Positions 34,901-47,573 of a stretch of DNA of 64,000 nucleotides are shown piece after piece. The position numbers and the translations under genes are program-made. Under the pieces are notes generated by a model that did no database searches, was not told where the DNA came from, and worked only from the letters and a program-made list of their open reading frames with translations. The DNA comes from Lycorma delicatula (Eukaryota > Arthropoda > Insecta > Hemiptera > Fulgoridae): contig NC_134455.1 of assembly GCF_047948215.1 (NCBI RefSeq), positions 308,468,147-308,532,146 of the forward strand, in the 5' to 3' direction. The first letter of the stretch is position 1. The number at the start of each line of letters is the position of its first letter.

Positions 34901-37900
34901 TTCCATTATCTACCTCAAATTCGGCTAATTTTATCGAGTACAATATAAAAAATTTGAAGATTACACTGAATTTAAGGATTGAATTTAAATTTAACTTTGA
35001 TGTCAAATGAAAGAAATGAATGCAATGGTCATTTAAAGCTAATTATTGACATAGAGAATAAAACGTGAACAGCTATTGTGAAACAATAATTATAATTATA
35101 TAATTAATATTGTAAAACATACATTGAGTTGTTGTATTATTATACAGTATACATTAACAATATATTGGATATTATTAAATGTATATAGACTTAAACATTT
35201 ACATAGACAATTTACAACACAGAAATTGATCTACATGGATGACCATTAATTAATGTGAATAATTTTAGCATAAAATTGCAATACAACACAATACAGTATT
35301 TTAAAACAACACACATTTGGACTGGCAGGACTTCAATAAAACCTGTTGAAATAATTTACAGTAGACTGATTGTCATCTGCAATCGCGCAGGAAAATTCAA
35401 TTGGGCACCAATCAGCTGTTTCAGGATTTAAAGTGTTGAAATAAAATGATTTTCTACCGATGTTGAAGATAAAATCCATAATGATCTTGAGTAAAATGAT
35501 GAACTGGATGGTCTGAAGATTCAAGAACACTTCAAGGAACAGAATTTTAAAAAAAGGGTTAAGTTAACATGATATTGCAAAGAACTACTTAAGGGAGAAC
35601 AAAAACAAATAATATTGTTAACAACAGAATCGTGCATGCAACTACTCATGAGATGGAGGATTTAGGTACAAGATATAGAACAACTAGACAAATATGAGGA
35701 AAACTGTGCAAGATGAGAAATGTTTCACAGGTCCAAGGACAATAAAAGTTGAGGGATAAGAAATAAATGATAGGCTACAATGGTGTGTTTTAAGGAGATT
35801 GGGGAAACTGCAATAGGTAGAATTAACCATTGAAATATATGGCAACAGAGGTAAATGATGTTCAGTTGATAAAATTTTTATGAGTAAACAAACAGAAGGT
35901 TAACAATACCTGAATCATTGTAGTATTTAGTCAATAAAGAAAATATCTTTTTAAGTGGTAACTTAAAAGGAAATAGCAAAATATGACCTAAATCTTTCAA
36001 GGAATGGAAAAAGTTGCAGACTCAAATAGAAAGATGCAATTAAAAATTAATGTAAAGAATTCATTATTCATAACTCAAATTTACAAAATACAGTTCTTAC
36101 TTATAAAAAAATTATATTGTGAACATATAGTTGAGGCATTAATGTGGCTGCTTTGAAATTTAATGTGTCTAATTTGCTGCATTCAAGAAGAATGTGATAA
36201 ACTTTAACATAACAGTTATCTAAGAAATGTGTTTCTTACTGGTGACTATTACAAACTGATGTTTGCCATGGCCATAGAGTATCTTTTCAATGGGTTGTTT
36301 TACTATTTCAGTAATAAAACAATTCATTTAATTCTAAAGAAAACAGATTTTTTTAAAATAAAAAGGCGATACAACCAGAAAAATTTTATTTTAATAAAGC
36401 TAGGTTAGTTCAGTGCTAAATTTATTGGCCATGTATTGTATTAATTAGATCCTCTATTAACCAACTCAGACTGACAAGAAGCTGATGAAGGGAAAAGTTA
36501 GTTTAATTATTTTCATATGAATAACTGTTCAAAGTACGAGTAGCTTCCTCAGAGTTTAAATGATACCAGTTGTTTAAGGTATTATTATAGAATTTAATAT
36601 CAGCTAATATTTTGTTTAATTTTAACCAATTAATAAAAGAATATTTTAACTTGTATTAACTCTCAGTTCTTGAGACCTTAGCACTTACAAAAAAGTACAA
36701 TTATTAATTAAACAACTTCTCTTATTGTTCACAATGTAACCTTTAACTAAATAAAAGATACTAACAAATTAAACTGGCGATTTAAGTAAATTTCCAATTT
36801 TTTTTGTGGCAGAATATTATTATGATCTTTGTTTTACTACTGAAAACTTTCCCTTGCTGTGTATTTCCTTTTTAAGTTTAAGGGTACCATAATGTGTTTG
36901 ATTATGATGTATTCCAGCGAGAAATCTTCCTTCTACCTCAGAATGCTGTACTACTATTTCCAATCTGCTCCTTTACAATCTCTTCTTCCTGATTTATCTT
37001 CTTTTTTTTAAACTGTTACAGCTTCAATAAATGTTATTGAAACTGTTCATGACCTCATTTTCTAATAGCCATCGCTCATCACTATGCTATCTGTTCAGGT
37101 CATTCTTAACTAACACTAATCATTCAGAAAATGTGCATTTTTTTAATCACATTATCAGAATTTTATGTTTCATCCATAACATTGCCGCAATATTCTCTCT
37201 TCAGCAATAACTTATTTCAGAGGTTGAAGTTTTATTCCACATTACAGCTGTATTGTAACGTTATGGTACACTGTAAATGTTTTATTTTAAATATTTTAAA
37301 CATAATTAATTTAATATTTCGTTAAATCAATAAATACTGATGTTTAATTGCTTCTTATAAAACTAAAGATCATAGACTGCAGGGTTGGGGCAGTCAGTTT
37401 AACTGGAGAGGGAGTTGAAGAGATATAGATTAACAAGTGGGCTATTGTAATATAACACTAGCAGTTTCCTAATCTACTAATGTCACTTTCTTGTGACTCA
37501 AATTAGATTTTGAGTAACTTAAAGATTATGCATTCAGTGGTAAAACAAAACAATAACAAAGTATTCTCATCTATATAATTAATTAATAAGTTGTTTAAAT
37601 ATTACTCATTTATTTTTTTTTAACAATGCCTAGTTTAAAAAAACTTTCTAACATCATCTTACCAAAACTTTTTATGAAAAGAAACCTTTCTTTTTCCAAA
37701 ATAAGTTTTATAAAAGAATTTTATAAAACTTATAAAAAAGATTACAAACTTTAATTTAGAAATTATGTAAAACTCAGGCAAGCTGATTCTCATCTTTATT
37801 ACATTTTAGAAACAAAAAAAATAATAGGACAAAAACATACAAAGAAGTTAATTCTGTATGCTGGTAGCAGTTGAATCCAGATGTTAATACCTCATTTTGG

Positions 37901-38015
37901 AAGATATCGATAGTAAAAAAGTAATAATCAGTAATTTTAATGTATAAATTACTCATCATTAACACTTATTCCTAATAATTATGTGTAAAATAAAAAAAAA
38001 AAAGTAATATATTAC
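31977..38015 (-). other. TMEM199 intron, about 6 kb
   Basis: Bounded by GTAATA (38015) and TTTACAG (31977) on the minus strand. It holds a Tc1/mariner-type element at 33232-34449; the remaining 31977-33231 and 34450-38015 are AT-rich with nothing recognised apart from a short TA/CA run at 32877-32898. Confidence 0.75.
33232..34449 (-). mobile_element. Tc1/mariner-type transposon with both inverted ends, transposase decayed
   Basis: The left end ACAGAGTGGCACATGAATG (33232-33250) and the reverse complement of the right end, ACAGGGTGGCGTACAAAATG (34449-34430), match, and both continue with ATCCAACAT. The element is 1218 bp. Minus-strand frames between them read VSWGNRAILFWTVNRS (about 33760-33710), VPARWSQTTY (about 33610-33580) and LIIEACNEVTEIMCHRVINN followed by VGIHVDEVARYDGGYIKHV (about 33420-33310). 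These are the middle and C-terminal blocks of a mariner-type transposase. Many stops are present. It lies inside the TMEM199 intron in the same orientation as the gene. Confidence 0.75.
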
Positions 38016-38367
38016 TCTGATAAGCAATTGTGTCCTCAGGCTGCTTGACTCGTACATTATCAACATTCTTTGTCATAGCCTTGTATTCTCTCTCCTGCTG
38101 TTCCAGCTTCAATCGCTGGATTCGAGCTTCCAATTCACTATTCCTAGGTATCTCAATAGGCTGAGGTAAGATAACATCACAACCGATTAAAAGTTCATGT
38201 AAGGGTGTTGCAAGGGTACTCTGGGTTCTTAACCATTCCAAATCGGCAAGACAAATCTTTTCATTAAACTTTTCTGGCAACTGGTTGCCGAGCTGCTCTT
38301 GTAGTAAACATAATTTATCTTTTTTTAGAGACAATTTAATCTCAGGATCTTCAATTGAGCCTAACAT
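38016..38367 (-). CDS. TMEM199: TMEM199/VMA12-like V-ATPase assembly factor, exon 1
   Basis: From an ATG at 38367 the exon encodes 117 residues plus one base and ends at CAGA/GTAATA. The segment TPLHELLIGCDVILPQP, then RNSELEARIQRLKLEQQERE and YKAMTKNVDNV, matches the cytosolic N-terminal domain of human TMEM199 (LHELLEGS.IYLPE, RNPELVARLEKIK, EYKRITRNV). This cytosolic half precedes the two membrane helices in exon 2. The ATG is the first in this frame after an AT-rich leader. BLOC1S5 ends only 70 bases upstream on the same strand, and no separate promoter element is visible between them, so this gene may depend on the upstream promoter. Confidence 0.9.
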
Positions 38368-38437
38368 TTTAAAAATGTATTATTATTTTTTTCTTTAACA
38401 CAAAAATAAAACAAACCACAACTGCAAAACTAATTAC
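38368..38437 (-). promoter_or_regulatory. 70-base gap between BLOC1S5 stop and TMEM199 start
   Basis: The minus-strand sequence has no AATAAA or ATTAAA. It contains TTAGTTTTGCAG/TTG, a weak splice-acceptor-like site, which would allow a TMEM199 transcript to be made by skipping the last BLOC1S5 exon. The two reading frames differ (70 is not a multiple of three), so this is not a protein fusion. Confidence 0.5.
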
Positions 38438-38608
38438 TTAGTCTGAGTTGATGTGCAACTTCCTTTCAAGATCTTTATAGAATTCTCTTAATTCTTTCTC
38501 TTTCTCTCCAAATGTTAAATCAACCTTTTTATACTTTTCATCTATATCGATGAGAAAGGCCTCCCATTCTGCTTTTCTTATTTCTCGTTTTGCTTCTAAT
38601 GCTAAATC
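38438..38608 (-). CDS. BLOC1S5: BLOC1S5 (Muted), last coding exon
   Basis: After TTTGTTTACAG the exon encodes DLALEAKREIRKAEWEAFL, a KYKKVDLTFGEKEKELREFY segment and DLERKLHINSD, then TAA. It aligns with the C-terminal coiled coil of human BLOC1S5 (SEKQHMLQWDNFM..., EVDEEHRKAMERLKEQYAEM). BLOC1S5 is a subunit of BLOC-1, the complex that sorts cargo to lysosome-related organelles such as pigment granules. The exon starts in phase 0, in agreement with the exon at 47388-47573. Heptad-like charged sequence supports a coiled coil. Confidence 0.88.
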   Translation of the reverse strand, partial: DLALEAKREIRKAEWEAFLIDIDEKYKKVDLTFGEKEKELREFYKDLERKLHINSD

Positions 38609-40315
38609 CTGTAAACAAAGAAACAATCAGAAAACCAACATTAAATAGTGTTAAATGATTAAGTTGTAAGGAAACGAGTATTTAATAAGTAGTGCTGTTA
38701 TTAAGAAATCTTGTAATTTCAAATCTATTATTATTCAAAATGAACTCAAACAAGTATCTCAGCTGTACAGTTATATGAAAAAGACAAATTTATCAGTTCA
38801 ATGATAATTACAAAGTAAAGTTAAAAATACAATACCATTGTCAAATATATCTAAAGAAAAAAATACAATTTTAAAATGAAGACTATCTGCCAGTTTATTT
38901 AACAGTTACTGTTTATCACTGAGTTTTATGACAACTGCTCAGGGATTTTTAGAATCCAGATTCAAAAACAAATAAGGATTTAATCTAAACTTTATGATTT
39001 TAATCAATTTCTGTTAACTTTTTTCTTACGTTATGGCACCAATTACTGCACAATCCTAACAGTAGATGCTGCAGCTAAAATAAATTCTAATATAGTTATT
39101 CTACACACGTAAGTACCTTATATAGGAAGCATGTACACTTCATAAATGCTTTTGGCATTAAAAACATGTGCTCTGACATGATAAAGTTATACCCTATTGA
39201 TCAAAATAAAAATGTATATTTGATTATTGATTAAATATATTAACATTGAATCACTAAAACTGCTAGAGATCAGAACAATATACACAAAATTTTACAATAC
39301 AAATAGTGAAGCAATAAAAATGAGTAATTATTTCATAAAACCTAATTGGTTCTTGTTTCATTAACAACAATGTAATGTTAAGTACCTCAAATTTAGAATT
39401 CTGAATGATTAAAACAATATCACTGATAAAACTATTAAATAATTTAAAAAAATTTAAATTTGTTTTTTTTTTTTTAATAAGTACCTTAGCACTGTATTGG
39501 ATTATTTGTACAGCCACTCAACAGGATGGAAAATTATGATTAGGTCAGTAGAAGAGCCCTATCCCAAAACACAAATGCTAAGGCACAGTATCTCAAAAGT
39601 CTCGCATAATAAGCATCCAATGAAAAGTAACAACTATCCACAGAGGGACAGTAATCAAAACAAACATTGCCTGTAAAGAATAACTCATGACTCCCATTTA
39701 AACAGCAAGACAAGCATTGCACATTCATGTGATCGTCAGAATAAAGGTATTTTTATCCAGGATAATGATCTAACCCCAACTTTTGTGGAAGAACTCAAAA
39801 ATGTGTGCTTTTCTTCCAAATTCTATACAGCCAAACAAGATATAATGGCTTCTATAAGGGAAACCACCCTTCTGAAAGATACACTGTATGAAACTATCTA
39901 AATGAACTATAAAACCCTTTAGGCTGACTATCCACTATATGATTATTCATAGCAGTCAGTATATGGCAAGATGTTAATTCCATTGCATGTATGAAGTAAT
40001 TTTGTAACATTTGACTAATCAGCTGGCAGTACCCAACACTGCTATTATGAAATATATATTTTTTTCATCTAATGCATCAATTGTTAAATAAGTTAATTGC
40101 TAATTTAATTTTATTTTAACGAAGAGCATGTTCTAATGGAAAAGAAATTAGCTACCTAAATCTTTGCCAAGTATGCTGAGTTGTCTTTCTACACTTCACC
40201 AACGGCTTTTTATAACAGGTGATTTGTATTTATTTATATTGATTTTTTATTCACATATATATTTTTATAGTTGGTGATAGTGGTGAAAATTATTTGAAAG
40301 ATCAAATAATTTGCT

Positions 40316-40475
40316 TTTATACAGATTTGAATACTAATCAGTGGGGATACCAATGTACTTTGGTGGTTGGGGTTCAATTAACCACCACATCTCAGGAATG
40401 GTTGACCTGAATCTCTACAGACTACACCTCATTCACATGTCATATTTATCATGCTCATCTCATTGTGTCATGAAG
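40316..40475 (+). mobile_element. SINE fragment, same family as 58988-59267
   Basis: CAGATTTGAATACTA, GGATACCAATGT, CTTTGGTGGTTGGGGTTCAA, TTAACCACCACATCTCAGGA and a following ACACCTCATTCACA block appear in the same order as in the minus strand of the SINE at 58988-59267. The tRNA-like head is missing, so it is 5' truncated or eroded. Confidence 0.75.
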
Positions 40476-41639
40476 GGTTGCTTGCTGTACACTAGTTGAA
40501 CAGATTAGATTGTAACATACACATTAGAAAAAATAATAAATATAAAAATATTTTTCTTGGTACCAAAAATTAATTTAAGAGATAAAAGAACACCAATGGA
40601 TATTTATAAATTATTAATATTTTTTAAACACCATGTTTTAATCTTTTTGTATTTCTTTCTGGTTTTGTATTATTATTTATCTTCAACAGCTGTTCATGTG
40701 TATGAGTAATATTTGTTATTGGCTCTCTTATTGCTTTTTCAAAATATTTGTATTTAATTTTTACTAAAAGTTTTGTTTTTAATTTATACTGTACTTTGTT
40801 TCAAGTGTTTGTATATGTAAGTAATATAAATTATACATTCTTACCTTAATAAATCATTCTTCTTGTTTTGTTTGACAAATGAGTTTCAAATGTATTTTCA
40901 TCACCAATTCTTTCATAAATAAAATTAAATTTTTAAACCACATGAGTTAAGATAAAAAATGTTAAATGTAAACAAAAAAAAAGTAACATGATTATTTAAA
41001 ATTAAAATTTTTGTTATATTATCTTGACTTATGTAATTTAAAAAAAACTTATTTTTTATGAAAGAACTGATAAGATGTAAAACTGAAAATGAATTCTTCA
41101 ATTCATTATAAAGTAAGATCTTCCTTAAACTTTAATGATTGGGTGAATTCATTATTTGGACAATGCATTATCAAATAAAAGTAATGGTATTAAACTACAA
41201 AAAATTAAGGTTGTGGACAAACACCCGTGCATAAACAAATTTTACTTTGATAAAATTTATTAAAAACTTTATTATTCAGCAAACCTTCAATATTTAATGC
41301 AATAAAGTTAAAATTAATTAAAAAAAATAAAATAAATATTAAATTTAAGTTAACAATTATAATCATTATTTTTATTAATAATTATAATTGGTTTACCAAT
41401 AATAATAATTCTATTGGTTTAGCTGACTGAGTAGAACCAAATTTGACTCGTAACTGCAAAAAAATCAACTATTACTATTTTGGCTGTAAGTTGACTGCCT
41501 TGACCAAATACATTTTATCATTATAATTTTATAGTATTTAGAGAATTTAATTCCAGTTTGGCTAAGATTATATATAATAACAATTGCTAATATATACAAG
41601 ATGCTAATGAATGAAGGGATCAAATTACTACCAGTATAA

Positions 41640-43390
41640 GGAGTTCTCCTATCACAAGTGCTAATGACCTCCTTACTACATGGAAAAGCAGTTGTGAATA
41701 CAGGACACTCTAATGCTCTGGAGGTTGGCTTCCAAAAGCACAGGAACTTCTTCAGAAAGTCAATGGTAGTAGAACACAGAAAACCACTGTAAAAGTTCTA
41801 ATAATTTCTTGCACTACATTATAATGCTGGCTTCTGTTAAATGTTCTAAAGAAGTAAAAATGTTGCATGAGAAAGAAGCAACAGAAAGATGAGAGGAATA
41901 TGTGGAGGTCCTGTGTAAGAAAGGAGAGAACCTGTGGAAATAAAAATAGAAAAGGAATGGGAGGTAGCGGATGAGGATGATAAAGGATCATTGATAATAA
42001 AATGCAAAGCAAGAAAGCAAATAAAGAGATGAAGAATAAAAATAGACTGGAGTAGATTATATAAATTTTATAAATGTTTAAAGTAGGAAGAACAGGAAGA
42101 AATAGTTGAATTATGTAACAGATATGCTGCATGGGAGAATGGTCTGTAGATTAAATTTAAAATAACCCATGCTGCTAAAATATTTAAGAATCCTAAATCT
42201 AAGGTAGATAAGAATAATGAAAGAGAATGCAGGAAAAAACAGTTTGTCTTTAGGAAAGAGAAAGGAACCAGAAATGTCTTTAGATTAGTATGGTTGGAGA
42301 GAGTTACTTAGAAAGGGGAAGAGGAATGAGTCTGTATTTATAGATTAGGGAAGGGATTTGATGGAGTCAAATGGCAGAAAAGATGTTCTTTCTTAGCAGA
42401 ATGATGGTAAATTAAATAATTGTGCTTGAAAAAAACAATAGCAGCAATTAAAGTAAATAATATGATGGACTAGATAAGTCTAGGTCAAGGTGTTAGTAGT
42501 TAAGGATGCTGCCTGCCTTTAATCTACACTGTAAAAATTTACATTGAATATATTAGAAGAAAGAGAAGAAGGAACAAGTATAAGTTGACGTAAAATAAGG
42601 TTTGTTGTTATGGTAATTTTAGCTGATGGTATACACACACTTCAAAGATTGTTAACAGTCCCAGAGAAAGGAATGAAAATAAAATAATGGAAAAACTGAA
42701 GTAATGGAAGTAAATACAAAAGAGGATTTAGTGGTAAGGGCAAGTGAAGGAAGAATAGAAAAAGTAAAAAATTGTAGATATTGGGGGAGCATATGGTGAC
42801 AGAGGAATGGAAGAGCCACAATGGAAATAAATGGAGAGATGACAGAGGAAGCCTTCAGTAGGAAGAAATTACTATGTAGTAAAAGTCTGGACTTAAAAGT
42901 TAAGGAAGAAGTTATACAAGTGCTATGCATGGAGTGTCTTTTATGGAGGTGATGTGTGGACAATGAGGAAGAGGGGGAGGGACTAGATTAATGTTTTTGA
43001 GATGTGGATATGGAGTAGGATGTAGAAAGTAAGACAGAACAGATAAAGTGAGGAATGAGGAAATAATGAAATGGATTAGAGAAGAAAGTGGATTTATATG
43101 GGAAAAGTACAAAAGAAAAGGAAACTGGTAAGAAAATGTGTTTTGAGGAATTGGTATCTTTACAACTGCTTTGGAAATACCTGCAGAAGGAGAAAGGAAG
43201 TGAGAAAGAATAAGGTAAAGTTAATAGATTGAGATGAAATGAAGTTGATGAAAGAAGTTAATAGATTGAGATGAAATGAACTGCAAGGGAATGAAGGAGG
43301 ACTTAGAAAAAATGGATGGAGACAGCAGTGGAAACTGCCGCACGGAGAACATCAGACAATGATGATGTAGCAGGCAAACATTCAATAATT
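41640..43390 (+). pseudogene. Non-LTR retrotransposon, reverse transcriptase C-terminal half
   Basis: Plus-strand frames, each broken, contain RKKQFVFRKEKGTRNVFRLV (about 42235-42290, the QFGFRKGKGTRDAI block), VFID-like LGKGFDGVKWQK (about 42335-42375, the DxxKAFDxVxW block with Asp lost), a GCCLPLIYTVKIYIEYI block (about 42510-42560) and MEVNTKEDLVVRASEGRIEK (about 42705-42765). EEAFSRKKLLCSKSLDLKVK (about 42845-42905), VLCMECLLW and FEMWIWSRM-like residues lead to the C-terminus near 43350. A TA-rich stretch follows. The order is that of the large LINE group whose C-terminal segment resembles AFNKKK..LTSK...LRK.L.K.YVWSVALYG.E. All long minus-strand frames in this region are shadows. Confidence 0.65.
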
Positions 43391-46079
43391 AGATTAAAAG
43401 TAGTATGCTGAAACATAAATGTGAGTAAAAATAAATTTTTAAAGTGATAGCAGGATGTTACTGAAAAAATATTCTCAAAAACCTTTCTTTTTTATACCAG
43501 TAAGTACTGTTTTAATTAAATACAGATGCTTTTACATCTGTATAACAAATGAAATCCTGAACTGCTTATAAAAACAAGTTGTGTTTCATCAACTAATTGA
43601 GTACTTAAATTCTGATTGTCAGGTACTAAGTAATTAATTTGTTCTAGAAAAATAATGGGTCCTGATTTTTATAATTAAAAGTAGTCTTTACACTGACAAG
43701 ACTACTTATTATTTGCTGTTGATATTTTCTTTAAAAGTATTTACTGGACATTTCTGAGTACAAGAACCACTAAAGAATTTCTTTAGGCAGCTTTTTTATC
43801 TTTCTTATTGTTACTACAGTGTTTAATAATTATACAACTACTTCTTTAAGATATACCAAATGGCATTCTATAACATTAGTTTTAGATCTTTTGTTGCACA
43901 TAATCAATATGTTACCATCCAGATGAGTGAATGTAAATTTGATAATCTATACAATTTTAATATCAGAAAACCTAAAACTGAAGCAGCAATTTTCACGGAA
44001 AGATGAATATTAACAATGAAGGGTAATTTTTTCTTTGTACGGTGAAGGGCTTTTACTTAAATAATATAATAGATCCTAAAACAAAGACATGTCATGTTTT
44101 CAGGTTTGGTCAGATTAGATTGAACCTTAATTTTGAATGAACATGGTTTATTAGTAATACAAAAAGATTTAATGATTTATTATGGATTATTTTTTTAATA
44201 CATAGTATCACATTTTGGGGAAAATTTTCATGCAGCAAACTTTTTACTTACAAAAAATAAAGTATACTAATTCTACCTCTTATTTATGCTATCTTGTGCA
44301 TTCTTTTGTAATCATCAAAATTTTGTGATAAGCTTCTTAACACCCCCAACAAAAGCAATAAAGTCTTGCATAATTATTTGATTTACACAGAAAATCAGTT
44401 TACGAGGGTTTACCTTTTATACAGCCATTGGATTTTATGGTCACTTGCTAGATTATTTAAATTAGTAATAAGCTTAAGATGGGTATTTCAAACAAGTTTA
44501 TTGTATAGGAATTTCTAATCATGTTTTAACGATTATATTTAAATGATTTTAATGAAACATATTCCTGTTAATTTTTACTGTTTATATCTATAGTGTTGAA
44601 ATTACCTTTTTTATATTTATTACTGTCAAATTTGATGTAAACATTACATTTTGTAACTGATGAAAAGTCGCTGGAGTACGGGCTTGACCCAACTTGGCTA
44701 CTTGCAAATGTTATAAAATAAACAAAACATAATAATAAATGAATCAGATAGATTTATCATGAAATAGAACTGAATTAGAGAACAACTAGTATACTCTAAT
44801 GAAAACATACTCATTCTAAGAAATAAAAAAAAATTTATAGAATGAAAATCAAATGATGCTTTAGATGAAAATTAATTTAGTAACAGAGGACATGAAGATA
44901 TGATAAAAATAACATCAACAAACATGTTTAATATAAAAAGATGATCAAACCATAACATCAAATAAAATACAATAACTTCTTACTGCAATTAAATCATGTA
45001 GTTATAAACATGCTATTAAAACACTAAGTAAAACAAATACCCTCCACAAACTGTTCACTTTAACAAACTTAAATTTTCATTACTTAAACAAAGCAGTAAT
45101 AAATTACAGCTGTAATGACTTGTGAACAAACACAGATAAACAGTCAGTAAATACAATAACACAATTAAAAACTCATAATTAAAGGAAAATATTGTTACAT
45201 TTTAAAGAGAACTTATCACTCAGAATAAGAATAATTTCTAATTAAAATACAAACACATTTTTTGTGCAGAGATATAAAAAGTGGAAAACAAGAATACAAT
45301 GTCAAAAAACACCTGCTGATCGTTCTTATAAATAATTAAATAATAACTAATTGACATTTATATTTTTTTTTTATTTATTCATAATATTTTTCCTACAATT
45401 CATTATTATTCATATATCTAAAAAAAAAGTTATTAGCTAATACTGGAAACTGAAGATAATTATATTCAGTTAAATTACATTTTAAAATTAACAACCATTA
45501 TGAATAAAAATTTGAAATTATAATAAATGAAGTATAACCTCATTGTAAATTTCTTTAAATACTTCAAATAGAAATACTTGAATATTTACGGATGATATTG
45601 ATGTAAAAATGTTTACTATGAGCTAAAATTTAATTGTCTTTTTTAAAATGACCTGTCCTTAAAAAACCATAATATTTGGATAGAACCTGAATGAAATACA
45701 GAAAAAATGTGCATTATAACCTGCAAATTTCTGTGGGATTTCTTATTTTGGAGATCTTTGTAGTTGATAGAAAAAATACTTTTAAATGCTTTATTGGCAG
45801 AAACAGGTGATAAAAGAAAGATTATTACTTCTAGTTTACAGGAATAATAGGTTATTCATGTCTTCATTTTGATCATTCAACTGTTTTTGGAAAAGAAGCA
45901 GTAATTAAATACAAGGGCCGTTTTTAATGACATTTTTCTTAGAATGTACATTATGTTAACCATACCCTGTCTTTGTCCAAGGATCTGTAAATGAAATAAA
46001 AGACAATGTTGATAAAACTTTTGAGTTAGATTTTAGATAACACTTCATACATGCATTAGTATGAGGTGTATTCATTACA

Positions 46080-47060
46080 AACTTCCTGAAATATGTTTTC
46101 TTCTAGGTTAGAATAAATGTTCAAAAAGGTCTCTCTGTCAGAGTCATGTCAGGATGATTTAGGATGCCCTTTAAGAATGTCTAAAAAATAATGGTTAATG
46201 TCATATTCCATACTCATCAGACATAACAATATTCTTGGAAACAGTTCCAAAGATCTCGGCTGAATTTAGATCATTTAGAATTTCCAAAGATGTCACTACC
46301 ATACTTCTACATGAAGCAAACAAATGTCTTTTGGATCCATAGTATTACTGACATATTGTACACACTGAATTACATATCCTTGCAAACAATATTCTGGAAA
46401 TAGCCACCATCCATGAATTAAGTCTCTTCGACAATCTACATTATTTACTTCGCTGTAAGTAAAAAAAATTTAATGTATGCCTGTTTCTTAAGAATTTCCA
46501 AGTAATGTTCACAGTCCAAAATGTTGTTTTAAGAGAGCACCCAGCTCCTACCAATTTATGTCTGGTTTCTGAACTGTTAACACAAACAATTCATAACCTG
46601 ACATAAGATGTATGAAATCTTTGTCTAAGTTTTGGAAATATTTACAAGACCATATCAATTCCCAATATTTAATGCTCATTTCATAGGTTTGGTAATATGT
46701 GGAAGTGATTTAAGCCTGCTCAACTGCTTCAAGGCAGTAACATACAAATCCATGTAGATGTGATCTAAATAATGTATTATTGTGTCCAGTCAGAATAAAA
46801 GATCTATTTATTTAATTACAACATCTGCCAGCAATTTTTTGAGACATGTGTTAACCATGTCAATGAAACTTCCACAGCAACATACAGATTGTTTATATGC
46901 CATTTATCAATGTTACCTTCAGAAATTGCTTTGCTCTCCAATAAGAGATTTTATGAGTATCCTTCATTGAATTTAGTCTAGCAGTTTTTGTAAAACCTTT
47001 TTCAATTTCTGACGATCCACCTAGAGCTTTGGTCAAGCCTTTCAGCAACTCGCTCATGAC
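46080..47060 (-). other. Unidentified protein-like antisense block in the BLOC1S5 intron
   Basis: On the minus strand a 55-codon frame begins MSELLKGLTKALGG (about 47057), continues SSEIEKGFTKTARLNSMKD and stops near 46890. Further down the same strand, out of frame, are LDTIIHYLDHIYMDLYVTAL (about 46770-46710) and GYVIQCVQYVSNTMDPKDIC (about 46380-46320). Codon usage looks protein-like, but no family is recognised. It could be a processed pseudogene or a transposon-borne gene. Stops separate the blocks. Confidence 0.3.
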
Positions 47061-47387
47061 TGAATTATTCCTTCTATTAATGTCTAAGGAATGTGCGCGT
47101 TAGCTCATATTTGGTCTATGAATTAAGTACTTCTTGCTGATCAATGATTTGCTGTGATTTAGGCACCAGAAAATAATTGAAAGTCATATTATTCTAGAAT
47201 AAGTGCAATTAAGATGCATATCTAACATTATTTTCCATTAACTTATTTTATTCCATTTGCTTGGAGAATGGTTATGAACTTACACATACACATAATTATT
47301 AAAACATAATTGTATCTGAAAAACATAAAATTGAATTAAGTGACATCAAACAACCCATAATCTAAATTAATGAAACTGATTTCTTAC

Positions 47388-47573
47388 AGAATTATATTTG
47401 TTTTGATTTTGAATGATTGTCTCACACCGGCTCACAGCAAGATCTATTTGAGTTTGTAAATCTGGCAAAGAATTAGTAGCACTTTTAATTCTATCAATTT
47501 TTGAGTCTCGTACTTCTGAAACTTTTTCTAATATTTCAAACAATCTCTGAACTTCACGATCAGATCGTTTTTC
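47388..47573 (-). CDS. BLOC1S5: BLOC1S5 (Muted), internal exon
   Basis: The exon lies between TTTTTGACAG and /GTAAGA and encodes exactly 62 residues in phase 0 on both sides: EKRSDREVQRLFEILEKVSE, then a segment ending ETIIQNQNKYNS. Joined to the preceding exon it reads ...LQEF-E-EKRSDREV, matching human VKEFEEKRGLREMRVLENL. The rest aligns with the central helical part of the subunit (NEHTLPKCRD..., LQRLQ...). BLOC-1 subunits are short coiled-coil proteins and this exon is predicted largely helical, with hydrophobic residues every three to four positions. Confidence 0.88.

Larger units (their letters stand above)
38609..47387 (-). other. BLOC1S5 intron, about 8.8 kb
   Basis: Between GTAAGA at 47387 and TTTACAG at 38609 (minus strand). 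It contains a SINE fragment (40316-40475), a decayed LINE (41640-43390) and an unexplained protein-like antisense block (46080-47060). 38609-40315, 40476-41639 and 43391-46079 are AT-rich with nothing recognised. Confidence 0.75.

Noticed and set aside
39540..39728. 62-codon Cys-rich minus-strand frame (CLSCCLNG, CFDYCPSVDSC)
   Set aside because: No signal peptide or known cysteine framework and no supporting exon context.
41752..43112. Minus-strand frames of 60-126 codons rich in Leu, Phe and His
   Set aside because: They are shadows of the plus-strand LINE reverse transcriptase remnant, whose Glu/Lys-rich codons read as Phe/Leu on the other strand.
46890..47060. Similarity of SSEIEKGFTKTARL to the SNAxxERGFS block of hAT-type transposases
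   Set aside because: That block is normally near the C-terminus, whereas here it would be at the start of the minus-strand block and nothing else fits hAT.
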